From an uncultured Vampirovibrio sp. (GTDB taxonomy: Bacteria; Cyanobacteriota; Vampirovibrionia; Gastranaerophilales; Gastranaerophilaceae), in NCBI GenBank assembly GCA_910584405.1, contig CAJUAL010000001.1, positions 248,001 to 312,000 of the forward strand: DNA of 64,000 nt. The letters run 5' to 3'. This document shows positions 51,616-61,145 of the stretch, in pieces (within the stretch, counting starts at the first letter, position 1; each line of letters opens with the position of its first letter). The translations under genes were made by a program, and so were the position numbers. The notes beneath the pieces were generated by a model that saw only the letters and a list, made by a program, of their open reading frames with translations, searched no databases and was not told the origin of the DNA.

Positions 51616-54600
51616 ATGAAGAGAAAATATAAACTTGCAATAGTTATTGGTTTAACCTGTGTGACCTTCGGGCTTTATACGTGGGGAATACCTGCTGTTG
51701 TGAATATTAAATCTCATAAAAGTCTTATTGAACAAATGATAAAAGAAAAATCAGGTTTTACGGTTGATATCGGGAATCCTGAACTTTCTATGGGTGTTTT
51801 TCCCTCAGTTTGGATAAGAAGTGATAATATTTCTGTTCTTAATGATGATAAAACTAAGGCTTTGTCTGTTGATGAGCCGAAATTAAAGTTGAAACTTTTC
51901 CCGTTATTATTTAAGAAAATAGAAATTTCAAAACTTTACGCCTCAAAAGAAGATGTTAATTTCACGCTGACAAAGGATTCAAAATTTCTTCTTGGACAGT
52001 ATCCGCTTGCCGATTTGAAAAAAGATAACGGTGAATTTACTCTGTCAAAAATGAAATTAAACTTAGGCGAATACAATATTTCTCTTGATGATAAGAAAAA
52101 TTCGCAAAATGTTATCTTAATCGGTAAATATTTCAGGCATGGAAAATATGTACAAAATAAGCACGTAAGGTTTGCAACCGAAAGTGTTTTAACTGTCGGG
52201 GATAAGGCTACGGATATTTTTGCTGATGTTGAGATAAAACTGCCTATTAATCGTTTGTCTGAGGATCAGTTTAAACTTGATGCAAATATTAAAGATTTTG
52301 ATATCTCTTCAATTTCTGATTACGTGAATATTTTATCAAAAGGTAAAATCAAATCCTTGAACGGTATTGTAAATTTCACTGCAAATACTCAGCCTGATAA
52401 ATTTAACCATAAAAAAATAACAACAAATCTTCTCACCGAGCATTTGGCAATAGTCGGTCAGGATAAAGCTTCATCAATTATTTATGATGATAAATTGAAT
52501 GCTGATTTTAATTTTAGGACAATAGAAAACGGTATTCATATTGATAATTTTGCGCTTGAAGCTGATAAAATTCATGCAAAAGCTTCAGGAAAAGTTTTTG
52601 ATTTAGGACATAAGACTCCAAGATATAATATCGAAGCCGAAGTTAATAATACAAGGCTTGAAGATGTTGTTGCAATTCTTCCCGGAAGTGAAACATTATT
52701 ACCTGATTTTAATCTTTACAGATTGAAAAAATACGTAATTTATGGGGACGGCGAAGGGCATCTTAAATTTGTCGGACAAGGTAACAGACCTAACGTAAAA
52801 GGGTTTGTAAAACTTCGTGATATGTATTTGATACATCCGATGAAAGGTGCAAAAGAAAATGCAAGAGTTGATTTGAAATTTTTAGGTAAAAAGATGCTGC
52901 TTGACGTGTTTGTACCTGCTGCAAATGACCAAAGTGTCAGTGTCAAAGGTGATGTTTTAATTGACGGTTCAAAATACTCCGAACTTGAGATAAAAAGTAC
53001 AGATAATGTTGATATTGCACCTGCTCAAGAAATTCTGAATCCGCTTCATGAAATTTTGAAATTTCAACTGGGACCTGTTCCGATTATGAAAATTGCAGGA
53101 AAAGGCAATATTAATATGCGTTCGGCAGGTAAAAAAGTCGACCCGCATATTTGGGGAACCATAAACTTTAAAGATGCAACAGCTTCTTTTAACGAAATTA
53201 ATCATCTTGTTTTGAAAAACGGTTCAGGGGAAGTTGTATTTAATGATACGCAAACGACTTTTAGAACTTTTTCGGCATTTATTAACGGAAAACCTGTCGA
53301 AATTAAGGGTGATTGTTCTGTTTTGGGTAAATTAAACGTTTACGTAACCTCAAAAGGTCAGGATATTAAAAATCTGGTAAAAGTAATAAATTCTTCTCCA
53401 ATCCTTGTTGATGTTCAGAAAGTAATAAAACCGTTTCAGAATCCTCAAGGGGTTGCAGATGTTTTCTTAAATATCTATGGAACAGCCAAGAATGCGGAAG
53501 AGGTTGTCTTTAATCAGGATTTATTCTCAAAAGGTACAATAACTCTTCATAATGCACAAACTGTTATGCAAGATACATTCTTGCCGTTTCACAATGTGAA
53601 CGGAGTTGTGAATTTTGACCAATATGATTCTGATTATGACGTGACAGGATATGTCAGAAATTCAAAAGTAAGAGTTAACGGTACGGGTTCAAATTCTATG
53701 ATAGACTTAAAAGCCCATTCTGATAAATTTTTATTGGAAGATATTTTTGAACTTCTTCATAATGAAATGACTCTTCCTTATCAAAGGGAAATGGGTAAAA
53801 TTTATGTGTCATTTAACGGCGGATACAAAGGAACTGCCGATGCTGATAATATTGATTACAAAAAAATAAGGGTTGACGGAAAATTTATACCTAATATGGA
53901 ATCTTCCAATCCAATAAAACTCAGCGGCGGAACTTTTAATATTAAAAACGGATTTTTAAAAACCCCGACCCTTCACGGCTTGTTTAACGGAAACCCGATT
54001 ACACTGTCTTTTACTGCTAAAGATTTAGATAAAGAAATTATGAGCGTTTCTGAAGCTGATTTTAATTTCAAAAATTTTGATATAAGTTCAATAAATTCTA
54101 TCAAAAAACAAATTACTTTACCAAAAGAAATTGCGTCGCAAATTGATAATATAACTGATATTAACGGTACAATTGATATCTCGGGTAATATCAAAAATAA
54201 TAATATATATGCAAATACAAACCTTAAAGATACAAGTTTTGTTTATAAACCGCTTGGAGCTGTTGTCAGGGTTCTAAACGGACAGGCGAATATGCGCGGA
54301 GATGTTTTGTATTTAGACAAAGTTAATTCCCGTGTAAGCTCAATGCCTGTTTTTGTAGACGGCAAGATTACGGATGCAATGAAAAATCCTAATCTGAATT
54401 TGTCAATAAGTTCAAAACTTACTCAAACATTTTTTGACAGATTTTATAACTCAAACTCTGTTTATCCCGTTAAAGTGAAGGGTGATATTAACCTTGTTTC
54501 AAAATTAAGAGGTCCGTTGAATGCGATACACTCAAAATCAACGCTTAATTTAGCAGAAAACGCTTCAATTTATTATATGGGTGCAACGCTTGCTGGTGCT

Positions 54601-56115
54601 CCGACAGGAACCGTAAGTTCAGAAGGGATTACAACCAACCCTGTTTCAATCGTAACAGATGCAATATTATATCCAAATAAAATTAAACTTAATTCAATGG
54701 ATTATAATCAAATAATTACATCTCAAAATAAAAGAAAATCCGTTCAAAAACAATTGTCGGCTTCAGGTGAGGTTTCATTGTTAAAAGATAATATTTTAGC
54801 GTTTAAGAACTTCAAAATTAAAACAGAACAACCGACTAATGCAAGAATTTTTAACGTATTATTCAAAAAACCTACGATTAAACAGGGTGTATTTACAACG
54901 GATATGCTTATTAACGGAACATCGGATTTTCCTTATATCTTAGGATATTTGAACGTGAAAAGTATTGATATTCCGCTTTTGGATTCAACTGTTCGCGATG
55001 TTAATGTTGATTTCAAAAATGATTATATTTACGTAAATTCTAAAGCTGTTGTTTTAACAAATGATATTGACGCAACTGCAAAAATTGTAAATAAGCCTGC
55101 CAAACCTCTTGTTGTAGAAGATTTTAATGTTCAAATGGATGAATTAAATCTTAATGTTATAACTCAGGCAATGAGTGATTTGGAAGCTGACAGTACAAGA
55201 ACGGGAGCAACTACAGACTTATCTCAAACTCTTAAAGCTGATGATTTGATTATTAAAAATGCAGAAGTTAACGCTGACAGAATTATTATTAAAAAAGCTG
55301 AGGCAACTAATTTTAAATCACATATGAGTATGGCTTCTGACGGCGTATTTAATATTGATAAGTACGGTTTTAACCTTGCAAATGGTACTGTTAACGGTTC
55401 TATTGCGTATGATTTGAATAAGCTGAGCGGTAAAGCTTCAATGGAAATTAATAACGCGGATGCTCAAATTATTTCTGATAATTTCTTTGATCTGCCGGGA
55501 CAGATGTACGGACTGGTGACAGGTAATATGAATGTTGCTTGTACGGGATTATCAAGTGTTGATTGTGTAAACACACTTTCAGGTGATGGAACTTTTGAGG
55601 TAACTGATGGCAGAATGCCGAAATTGGGTTCTCTGGAATATCTTTTGAAGGCAGGAAACCTTATTACAGGCGGGGTTACAGGCTTATCAATTAACGGTAT
55701 AATTGATTTAATTACTCCTTTAAAAACAGGTAATTTCAAAAAAATCAGCGGAGATATCCACGTAGAAAACGGGATTGCAAATGATATAAACGTCTATTCA
55801 TCAGGTCAGGACTTGAATATGTATATGACAGGAAGCTACAATATTGCAACACTTGTTGCCGATATGGAGGTTTACGGAAGCCTTTCAAAGAATTTCTCAA
55901 CAATCTTGGGTAAAATCGCTAATTCTTCATTGAATACGCTATTTAATACAATTCCGGGGATTAATATCAATGAGATTAATCCTAAATCAACAAGTAATAT
56001 ACATAAAATTCCGAATTTTGATAAATCAAATACATTGCGTGTGTTTAAGGCAGAAATTTTTGGGGATATTAACGGCAGCAACTATGTAAAAAGCTTCCGT
56101 TGGATAAAAGACTAG
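51616..56115 (+). CDS. AsmA/TamB-like envelope protein
   Basis: 1499 aa, the longest gene in the window. An N-terminal membrane anchor (residues 6-25) precedes an AsmA-type opening: FTVDIGNPELSMGVFPSVWIRSDNISV. The body is thousands of bases of alternating short beta strands with recurring N-G-x-V/I and D-x-K/F patterns, as in the long beta-taco proteins that bridge inner and outer membranes and carry phospholipids (AsmA, YhdP, TamB). The C-terminal part has AsmA-like GDGTFEVTDGRMPKLGSLEYL. Start and promoter are well defined. Lipid transport is inferred from the family. Confidence 0.8.
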   Translation: MKRKYKLAIVIGLTCVTFGLYTWGIPAVVNIKSHKSLIEQMIKEKSGFTVDIGNPELSMGVFPSVWIRSDNISVLNDDKTKALSVDEPKLKLKLFPLLFKKIEISKLYASKEDVNFTLTKDSKFLLGQYPLADLKKDNGEFTLSKMKLNLGEYNISLDDKKNSQNVILIGKYFRHGKYVQNKHVRFATESVLTVGDKATDIFADVEIKLPINRLSEDQFKLDANIKDFDISSISDYVNILSKGKIKSLNGIVNFTANTQPDKFNHKKITTNLLTEHLAIVGQDKASSIIYDDKLNADFNFRTIENGIHIDNFALEADKIHAKASGKVFDLGHKTPRYNIEAEVNNTRLEDVVAILPGSETLLPDFNLYRLKKYVIYGDGEGHLKFVGQGNRPNVKGFVKLRDMYLIHPMKGAKENARVDLKFLGKKMLLDVFVPAANDQSVSVKGDVLIDGSKYSELEIKSTDNVDIAPAQEILNPLHEILKFQLGPVPIMKIAGKGNINMRSAGKKVDPHIWGTINFKDATASFNEINHLVLKNGSGEVVFNDTQTTFRTFSAFINGKPVEIKGDCSVLGKLNVYVTSKGQDIKNLVKVINSSPILVDVQKVIKPFQNPQGVADVFLNIYGTAKNAEEVVFNQDLFSKGTITLHNAQTVMQDTFLPFHNVNGVVNFDQYDSDYDVTGYVRNSKVRVNGTGSNSMIDLKAHSDKFLLEDIFELLHNEMTLPYQREMGKIYVSFNGGYKGTADADNIDYKKIRVDGKFIPNMESSNPIKLSGGTFNIKNGFLKTPTLHGLFNGNPITLSFTAKDLDKEIMSVSEADFNFKNFDISSINSIKKQITLPKEIASQIDNITDINGTIDISGNIKNNNIYANTNLKDTSFVYKPLGAVVRVLNGQANMRGDVLYLDKVNSRVSSMPVFVDGKITDAMKNPNLNLSISSKLTQTFFDRFYNSNSVYPVKVKGDINLVSKLRGPLNAIHSKSTLNLAENASIYYMGATLAGAPTGTVSSEGITTNPVSIVTDAILYPNKIKLNSMDYNQIITSQNKRKSVQKQLSASGEVSLLKDNILAFKNFKIKTEQPTNARIFNVLFKKPTIKQGVFTTDMLINGTSDFPYILGYLNVKSIDIPLLDSTVRDVNVDFKNDYIYVNSKAVVLTNDIDATAKIVNKPAKPLVVEDFNVQMDELNLNVITQAMSDLEADSTRTGATTDLSQTLKADDLIIKNAEVNADRIIIKKAEATNFKSHMSMASDGVFNIDKYGFNLANGTVNGSIAYDLNKLSGKASMEINNADAQIISDNFFDLPGQMYGLVTGNMNVACTGLSSVDCVNTLSGDGTFEVTDGRMPKLGSLEYLLKAGNLITGGVTGLSINGIIDLITPLKTGNFKKISGDIHVENGIANDINVYSSGQDLNMYMTGSYNIATLVADMEVYGSLSKNFSTILGKIANSSLNTLFNTIPGININEINPKSTSNIHKIPNFDKSNTLRVFKAEIFGDINGSNYVKSFRWIKD

Positions 56116-56207
56116 GGGGTAAATATAGGGGGTGCCGTTGGAGCTTGAGAGGTATCGAGCCGAACGGGGTATTATGCTACCAATTGCCTAAATATTTGTA
56201 AAGCTAA

Positions 56208-56244
56208 CGTCATTCTGAGGGCGTAAGCCCGAAAGAATCCAGCC
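56208..56244. repeat. cgtcattctga...gaatccagcc repeat, forward copy
   Basis: The two ends are imperfect inverse complements enclosing a GGGC-gtaa-GCCC hairpin. An inverted copy lies at 56548-56580. Confidence 0.7.
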
Positions 56245-56483
56245 TTTTGTTATTTCAATATTTGAAAATTCTTAAAATACTAATTTTGTTAAATGTTGAC
56301 TTGAAAAGCTGGATTGTATCGGAGCCAAAGCCTTTTGTCTCCTCACAATGACAGGAGAGAGGCTGATATAATGGGATTACTACGCTTCGCTTAGTAAAGT
56401 TCAGGGTGACAAAAAGTTCTAAGTTTCCCGGCTGCTAAGCTGCCTAGCTGCTTCAAGTTCAGAATGACTGAGGTAAATATTTT

Positions 56484-56519
56484 CCCTCTCCCTTTGGGAG
56501 AGGGAGTAAGGGTGAGGGG
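56484..56519. repeat. CCCTCTCCC hairpin repeat, copy 1
   Basis: CCCTCTCCC (56484-56492) pairs with GGGAGAGGG (56496-56504) and is followed by AGTAAGGGTGAGGGG. A diverged copy is at 56822-56855. Confidence 0.75.
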
Positions 56520-56547
56520 CGGATATGTTCAATATTAACTAACCAAA

Positions 56548-56580
56548 GGCTGGATTCTTTCGCTATCGCTCAGAATGACG
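56548..56580. repeat. cgtcattctga...gaatccagcc repeat, inverted copy
   Basis: Reverse complement matches the outer ends of the copy at 56208-56244; the inner hairpin differs (agcgatagcga instead of agggcgtaagccc), as expected for a family with variable loops. Confidence 0.7.
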
Positions 56581-56629
56581 GAGGGGGTAAATGTAAGGGA
56601 TAAAAGTGAATAAGTTTGTTACAGTTTAT

Positions 56630-56662
56630 GTCACTCCGTGCTTGAGCCGGAGTCTATCAATG
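56630..56662. repeat. Dispersed repeat (copy 3, inverted)
   Basis: The reverse complement reads CATTGATAGA followed by a CTCCGGC/CACGGAG-type hairpin and ends GTGAC, matching the copies at 13521-13552 and 23167-23199, with one arm degraded. Confidence 0.75.
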
Positions 56663-56821
56663 CTAATGTAAACTTTGCAAATTTCATTGATACTTTATTT
56701 ATCCCTTACGGGTCAAACCAACATGGATAGATTCTGACTACCCTCAAGGGGTACCCTCCCTTGTACGGCTCGTATCTCGCCTACAAGAAGAGCTGAAGTT
56801 CAGAATGACACATACCAATCT

Positions 56822-56855
56822 TCCCTCTCCCTTTGGAAGAGGGATAGGGTGAGGG
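56822..56855. repeat. CCCTCTCCC hairpin repeat, copy 2
   Basis: Same order of elements as 56484-56519, with changes on both stem arms (TTCC/GGAA) that keep pairing. Confidence 0.72.
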
Positions 56856-57061
56856 CTTAAGAAAATCTGTACCTTCAATGGGGTAAGTTAATACCTCTTG
56901 CAAATCCTATTTGTAAAGCTTTGTAAATTCATGCTTTAAGGTGCCGCAAATTCAATTATAATGCCCGATATGATAGGATTATGATATGATGGGAAATAGC
57001 AAGTTTTTGTTATTTTGTGGTTTGATAATTATGTAGGAACTAATACAAGAAAGGTATATTT

Positions 57062-57661
57062 ATGTCAGAAAGAATAGGTAATTTTGAAGTTCGCTATATT
57101 GGGGACGGTAAATATTCATACACTACGACAATTCCGGGGAATATGGCTGCCGGAGTTTTATACGGAGAGAAAGCTCTTGAAGAATTTAGAGCAAAACATT
57201 CATTAGAAAGAGTTCCTGATAATGATGAAGTCCTTTTTAAAAATAATGAAAATTCGGATAAAATTGAAATTTCTATGGATAATATAGAAAATGAAGTACT
57301 TAATTATCAATACGATGTAAATCCGGTTGCTTTTTATAGAGCTACAAAAATGAAGTCTGAAAGCGGACTTGATTTAAATATATCAAACGGTTTTTTAGGG
57401 CTTTCTAATAAAACGGTAAAAGGAAAATGTAATGACCTTAATATAAAATTAAAATTTAGTGATAATATGTTTGACCATTCAAAAGGAACAATGAAAGGTA
57501 AAATCGGTGACCATGAATTTGATTTGAAATATCAGGTAAAAAATAATGACAAGCTTATTATAGAAGGAAAAGGACTTGATTCTCGCGAGGTTGCTATGAA
57601 TAACTTATTATCAGTATTAATAATGGGTAATGTTGAATATAATGACCAACGTGATATTTAA
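57062..57661 (+). CDS. Unknown 199-aa protein
   Basis: No signal peptide. The protein is polar with alternating beta-type segments in the C-terminal half (LDLNISNGFLGLSNKTVKGK, LKFSDNMFD, GTMKGKIGDHEFDLKYQV), which suggests a small beta sandwich or barrel. The N-terminal half is charged. AAAGG lies upstream of the ATG. It sits alone between the repeat island and a strong terminator. Family unknown. Confidence 0.65.
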   Translation: MSERIGNFEVRYIGDGKYSYTTTIPGNMAAGVLYGEKALEEFRAKHSLERVPDNDEVLFKNNENSDKIEISMDNIENEVLNYQYDVNPVAFYRATKMKSESGLDLNISNGFLGLSNKTVKGKCNDLNIKLKFSDNMFDHSKGTMKGKIGDHEFDLKYQVKNNDKLIIEGKGLDSREVAMNNLLSVLIMGNVEYNDQRDI

Positions 57662-57674
57662 TTATAAAAATTTT

Positions 57675-57711
57675 AAAAGGGGCGGACTTTTTAGTCCGCC
57701 CCTCCTTTTTT
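57675..57711 (+). terminator. Rho-independent terminator
   Basis: GGGGCGGACT (57679-57688) pairs with AGTCCGCCCC (57693-57702), followed after two bases by a T-rich run. It ends the gene at 57062. Confidence 0.9.
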
Positions 57712-57764
57712 AATTTACAAAAGTATTCGTTGCAATTACCCCCTTTTTGTCATAAATTAAAGGT

Positions 57765-58907
57765 ATGTATGATGATTATAGAAAAATTCTTGATGAATTA
57801 AAATCAAAATCACATTTTAGGGATTTAAAGGATTTTCAAGGGAAAGACGAAAAATACATTTACTATAAAGGTGAAAAACTTTTAAATCTTTCATCTAACA
57901 ATTACCTGAATTTTGCAGATAACAAGGTTGTAACTGAAGAGTTTTTGTCTGACGTCGGTTCGGAATATTCTTTTGGCAGTGCGTCTGCAAGACTTTTAAC
58001 GGGGACTTTGCCTGTTTATAAAGAGTTAGAAGACCTTTTATCAAATTTATACTCTAAAGAACGAACACTTCTTTATAACAGCGGATATCATGCGAATGTC
58101 GGAATTTCAAGCGCGTTGAACCAAAAAGGCGATGTTATTTTTTCTGATAAGCTTAACCATGCAAGTATAATTGATGGAATGCAGTTATCTCAAGGTAAGT
58201 TTTTCAGGTTTCCTCATAATGATATGAAAGCTTTAGAAAGACTTTTACAGCGAGAGCGTGAAAATTTTAAAAACGCGTTTATTATAACGGAAAGCGTTTT
58301 TTCAATGGACGGTGATATTGAGGATTTGAAAACAATTGTTGAATTAAAGAAAAAATATAATTGTATAATGATTGTTGATGAAGCTCATGCATTTGGAGTT
58401 TTTGGTGAAAAAGGGCTGGGTGTTTGCGAAAGTTTAGGAATTGTTGACGATGTTGATTTGATTGTCGGTACTTTTGGAAAAGCTGTCGGTTCAATGGGCG
58501 CGTTTGTTACAGGCAGTGAGGTTTTGATAGATTTTTTAATAAATAAATCCCGTTCGTTTATCTTTTCAACAGCACTGCCGCCTGTGAATATTGCGTTTAC
58601 AAAATGGATTATTGAAAACAAGTTTCCGAAAACTAAGGCAAAACGTGAAAAAATGCTTGGTATTGCAAAGGATTTTGGCTCAGACAGTCACATAATCCCT
58701 GTTGTAATCGGCGGGAATAAAGAAACCGTTGATTTGTGTGAAGTTCTTTTCCATAACGGTTATTTTACTCTCCCGATAAGACCGCCGACGGTGCCTGAAG
58801 GGACTTCGCGTTTAAGATTATCTTTGACGGCAGATATAAATAAAGACGAGTTAAAAGTATTAATGGAGAAAATTCATGAAAGCTTGTTGGTTAAACAAAG
58901 CAAATAA
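57765..58907 (+). CDS. bioF: 8-amino-7-oxononanoate synthase
   Basis: 380-aa PLP enzyme joining pimeloyl-ACP and L-alanine in biotin synthesis. SSNNYLNFADN, GSASARLLTGT, the DEAHAFGVFG segment and the PLP lysine region VGTFGKAVGSMGAFV are typical of the alpha-oxoamine synthases. A purine stretch AAAGG sits unusually close to the ATG, so translation may depend on a very short leader. It heads a bioF-bioG-bioC operon with overlapping genes. Confidence 0.93.
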   Translation: MYDDYRKILDELKSKSHFRDLKDFQGKDEKYIYYKGEKLLNLSSNNYLNFADNKVVTEEFLSDVGSEYSFGSASARLLTGTLPVYKELEDLLSNLYSKERTLLYNSGYHANVGISSALNQKGDVIFSDKLNHASIIDGMQLSQGKFFRFPHNDMKALERLLQRERENFKNAFIITESVFSMDGDIEDLKTIVELKKKYNCIMIVDEAHAFGVFGEKGLGVCESLGIVDDVDLIVGTFGKAVGSMGAFVTGSEVLIDFLINKSRSFIFSTALPPVNIAFTKWIIENKFPKTKAKREKMLGIAKDFGSDSHIIPVVIGGNKETVDLCEVLFHNGYFTLPIRPPTVPEGTSRLRLSLTADINKDELKVLMEKIHESLLVKQSK

Positions 58908-59547
58908 TAGAAATTTAATAGTATTTTTCTCAGGCTGGAGTTTTGATGAAAACCCGTTTAAGTTTTTGGATTGCGGGGATTCTGATGTTCTTTTTGTTTA
59001 TGATTATAATGACTTAAAATTTTCGGAAATTTCGTTTGAATCATACGAAAACAAAATGCTCATAGCTTGGTCTATGGGGGTATTTACGGCGTTTGGCTTA
59101 ATGGATTTGTTTAGTGATTTTGACCTTAAAATAGCGATTAACGGTACGATAACTCCTGTTGATAATGAGTTCGGAATACCTGTCAAGGCGTTTGAACTAA
59201 CATTAAAACACGCACAAAAAGGCTTAGAGGGTAAGTTTTATAAAAATGTATTTAATACGGACGAGGAATTAGACAAATACCTTGAAAACCCGGTTCAAAG
59301 AAGTATTGAAAATCGTGTGTCAGAACTTGAAAATCTCTATAATGCAGTAAAATCAGCGCCTTTAGTTTGCGAGGGTTTTTATGATTTTGCTGTAGTATCT
59401 GAGTTTGACAAGATTATTCCTCCGAATAATCAAAAAAACAGCCACGCAAAAAATAATGTTCCTGTTGTAAGCTTGCAATCAGGACACTCTCCGTTTTATA
59501 ATTTTAAAAGCTGGAATGAGATTATAAAATTATGTCAACAGATATAA
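58876..59547 (+). CDS. bioG: Pimeloyl-ACP methyl ester esterase BioG
   Basis: 223-aa alpha/beta hydrolase of the BioG (DUF452) type, recognisable by NLIVFFSGWSFDENPF and the nucleophile elbow IAWSMGVFTAF with Ser at about residue 73. A late His in QSGHSPFY (about 207) would complete the triad. It cleaves the methyl ester that BioC adds, releasing pimeloyl-ACP for BioF. It overlaps bioF by 32 nt and bioC by 16 nt, suggesting translational coupling. Confidence 0.88.
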   Translation: MKACWLNKANNRNLIVFFSGWSFDENPFKFLDCGDSDVLFVYDYNDLKFSEISFESYENKMLIAWSMGVFTAFGLMDLFSDFDLKIAINGTITPVDNEFGIPVKAFELTLKHAQKGLEGKFYKNVFNTDEELDKYLENPVQRSIENRVSELENLYNAVKSAPLVCEGFYDFAVVSEFDKIIPPNNQKNSHAKNNVPVVSLQSGHSPFYNFKSWNEIIKLCQQI

Positions 59548-60269
59548 AAAATATTAAAAAACAGTTTGAAAAAAGTATGAGCGACTATGATAAAAACGCG
59601 GTCGTACAGGATTTGACGGCGTCAAAACTTGTTATAGAACTTTTGAAGGTTTCATCTGATTTTGAAAATGTTTTGGAACTTGGTTCAGGTACTGGGCTGT
59701 TGACCAAAAGACTTGTAAAATCAATAAAGTATAAGAATTTTTATGCAAATGACTTGGTCGAAAAATCTAAAATGTATGTTCAAAAGTTTGTTCCGGAGGT
59801 AAATTTTATCTGCGGAAATGCGTTGAAAGTCAAAACAGCTAAAAAAATGGATTTGATTGTGTCAAATGCGATGTTTCAATGGTTTGAGAACTTTGAAAAA
59901 GCCGTGGAAATTTTGAAGACCAACTTAAAACCTGACGGAGTACTTGCGTTTACAACTTTTGCACCTTCAAATTTTAAGGAAGTAACTGAAATTACAGGAC
60001 TTACTTTAAAATATAAATCAAAAGAAGAACTGGAAAATACTTTAAAAAACAAGGGTTTTGAGATTTTATACAGCGAAGGTTTTTATGAAGAAATGAATTT
60101 TAAAACCCCGTTAGAATTACTTGCGCATATGAAACATACCGGTGTAAATTCATTGTCTGAAAAGACTTGGACAGTAAAAAAAGTAAAAGAATTTTGTGAG
60201 AAATATTCTAAAAAATATCCAAAACCAATCCTGACATATTCACCGATTATCATTATTGCAAGGGGGTAA
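59532..60269 (+). CDS. bioC: Malonyl-ACP O-methyltransferase BioC
   Basis: 245-aa SAM-dependent methyltransferase. Motif I is VLELGSGTGLLTKRL near residue 44, followed by NDLVEKS, DLIVSNAMFQWF and the LKPDGVLAFTTF post-I and post-III segments. The start KKQFEKSMSDYDKNAVVQ resembles the RFSxxAxxYDxxAxxQ opening of BioC. BioC starts the disguised fatty-acid route to pimeloyl-ACP. The bioA, bioD and bioB genes are not in the window. Confidence 0.9.
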   Translation: MSTDIKNIKKQFEKSMSDYDKNAVVQDLTASKLVIELLKVSSDFENVLELGSGTGLLTKRLVKSIKYKNFYANDLVEKSKMYVQKFVPEVNFICGNALKVKTAKKMDLIVSNAMFQWFENFEKAVEILKTNLKPDGVLAFTTFAPSNFKEVTEITGLTLKYKSKEELENTLKNKGFEILYSEGFYEEMNFKTPLELLAHMKHTGVNSLSEKTWTVKKVKEFCEKYSKKYPKPILTYSPIIIIARG

Positions 60270-60305
60270 ATGAACCGGAATATATTAGATAAACGGGCAG
60301 GATTT

Positions 60306-61145
60306 TTAATGATTTATTTTGCCAAAAATTACTCTGTCGATATTTGCAAGGTCTTTTAATACTTTTATTTCGCTAAATCCGTTGTTATTCAAAATTTCAG
60401 CTACATCACGGCTTTGCCCTGCCCCAAGTTCAAACAGTAAATATCCGCCTTTATTTAAGAATTTTGGAGCATCTTTAGTGATTTTTTCATAAAATTCCAG
60501 CCCTTTTTCATCTTTTGTATAAAGCGCAATTTCCGGGTCGAAAGTAACTTCTTTTTGTATTGTTTTTTTTAGTCTTTGCGGGATATACGGCGGATTTGAA
60601 ACAATTACGTCAAAAGTTTCATCCTCGCGGATTTTTGAATAAATATCAGATTTTCTAAATGTTGCTTTGTTAAATAATTTCATTTTTTCCATATTAGAAA
60701 ATGCTGTATGCAGTGCTTCATTTGATATATCAACTCCGACAACTTGCGCTTCTGTCAGTTTTGCAATCATGCATGCAATACAGCCTGAACCTGTGCACAT
60801 ATCAAGAACAGTTTTAAAATTGTTTTCATTGATTATTTCAACGGCTTGCCTTACAAGAAATTCTGTTTCATCTCGCGGAATAAGAACAGAAGGGTTTACA
60901 ATAAACTTTTCACCCATAAAATCCGCAAGACCTATAATATGCTGTATCGGCTGACGGGTTTTTGCGCGAAGTTCGGCTTTTTCTTTTACGATTTCAAGTT
61001 TTTCTTCGGTTAGTTTTTTACCCGTAATTATATCAATAAGCGAATATCCCGCAAAATGTTCTATTAAAAGTTTAACTTCAATATTTGCTTCGTTTTCTTC
61101 AATTCCTGCGTCAGTTAAGATTTTTACGATATCTGTAATTAGCAT
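60306..61145 (-). CDS. prmC: Release factor glutamine methyltransferase
   Basis: 279 aa; methylates the GGQ glutamine of RF1 and RF2. The SAM site is VLDMCTGSGCIACMIAK near residue 103, and the catalytic NPPY motif is in DVIVSNPPYIPQ near residue 183. The N-terminal five-helix domain is present. It overlaps the upstream gene by seven nt. Confidence 0.93.
   Translation of the reverse strand: MLITDIVKILTDAGIEENEANIEVKLLIEHFAGYSLIDIITGKKLTEEKLEIVKEKAELRAKTRQPIQHIIGLADFMGEKFIVNPSVLIPRDETEFLVRQAVEIINENNFKTVLDMCTGSGCIACMIAKLTEAQVVGVDISNEALHTAFSNMEKMKLFNKATFRKSDIYSKIREDETFDVIVSNPPYIPQRLKKTIQKEVTFDPEIALYTKDEKGLEFYEKITKDAPKFLNKGGYLLFELGAGQSRDVAEILNNNGFSEIKVLKDLANIDRVIFGKINH

Larger units (their letters stand above)
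56116..57061. other. Gene-free island packed with dispersed repeats
   Basis: 946 nt with no convincing coding sequence. It contains at least eight fragments of short dispersed repeats in both orientations: the cattctga/gaatcc type, a CCCTCTCCC hairpin family (two copies), the CATTGATAGA hairpin (one copy), and several 'ttcagaatgac' ends (56452-56468, 56794-56810). Base composition is visibly less AT-rich than neighbouring intergenic DNA. It looks like a landing pad for miniature palindromic elements. Confidence 0.75.

Noticed and set aside
56116..57061. CRISPR array or tRNA cluster in the repeat-rich gap
   Set aside because: The repeats differ in sequence, orientation and spacing and have no regular spacers; no cloverleaf or T-loop signature was found.
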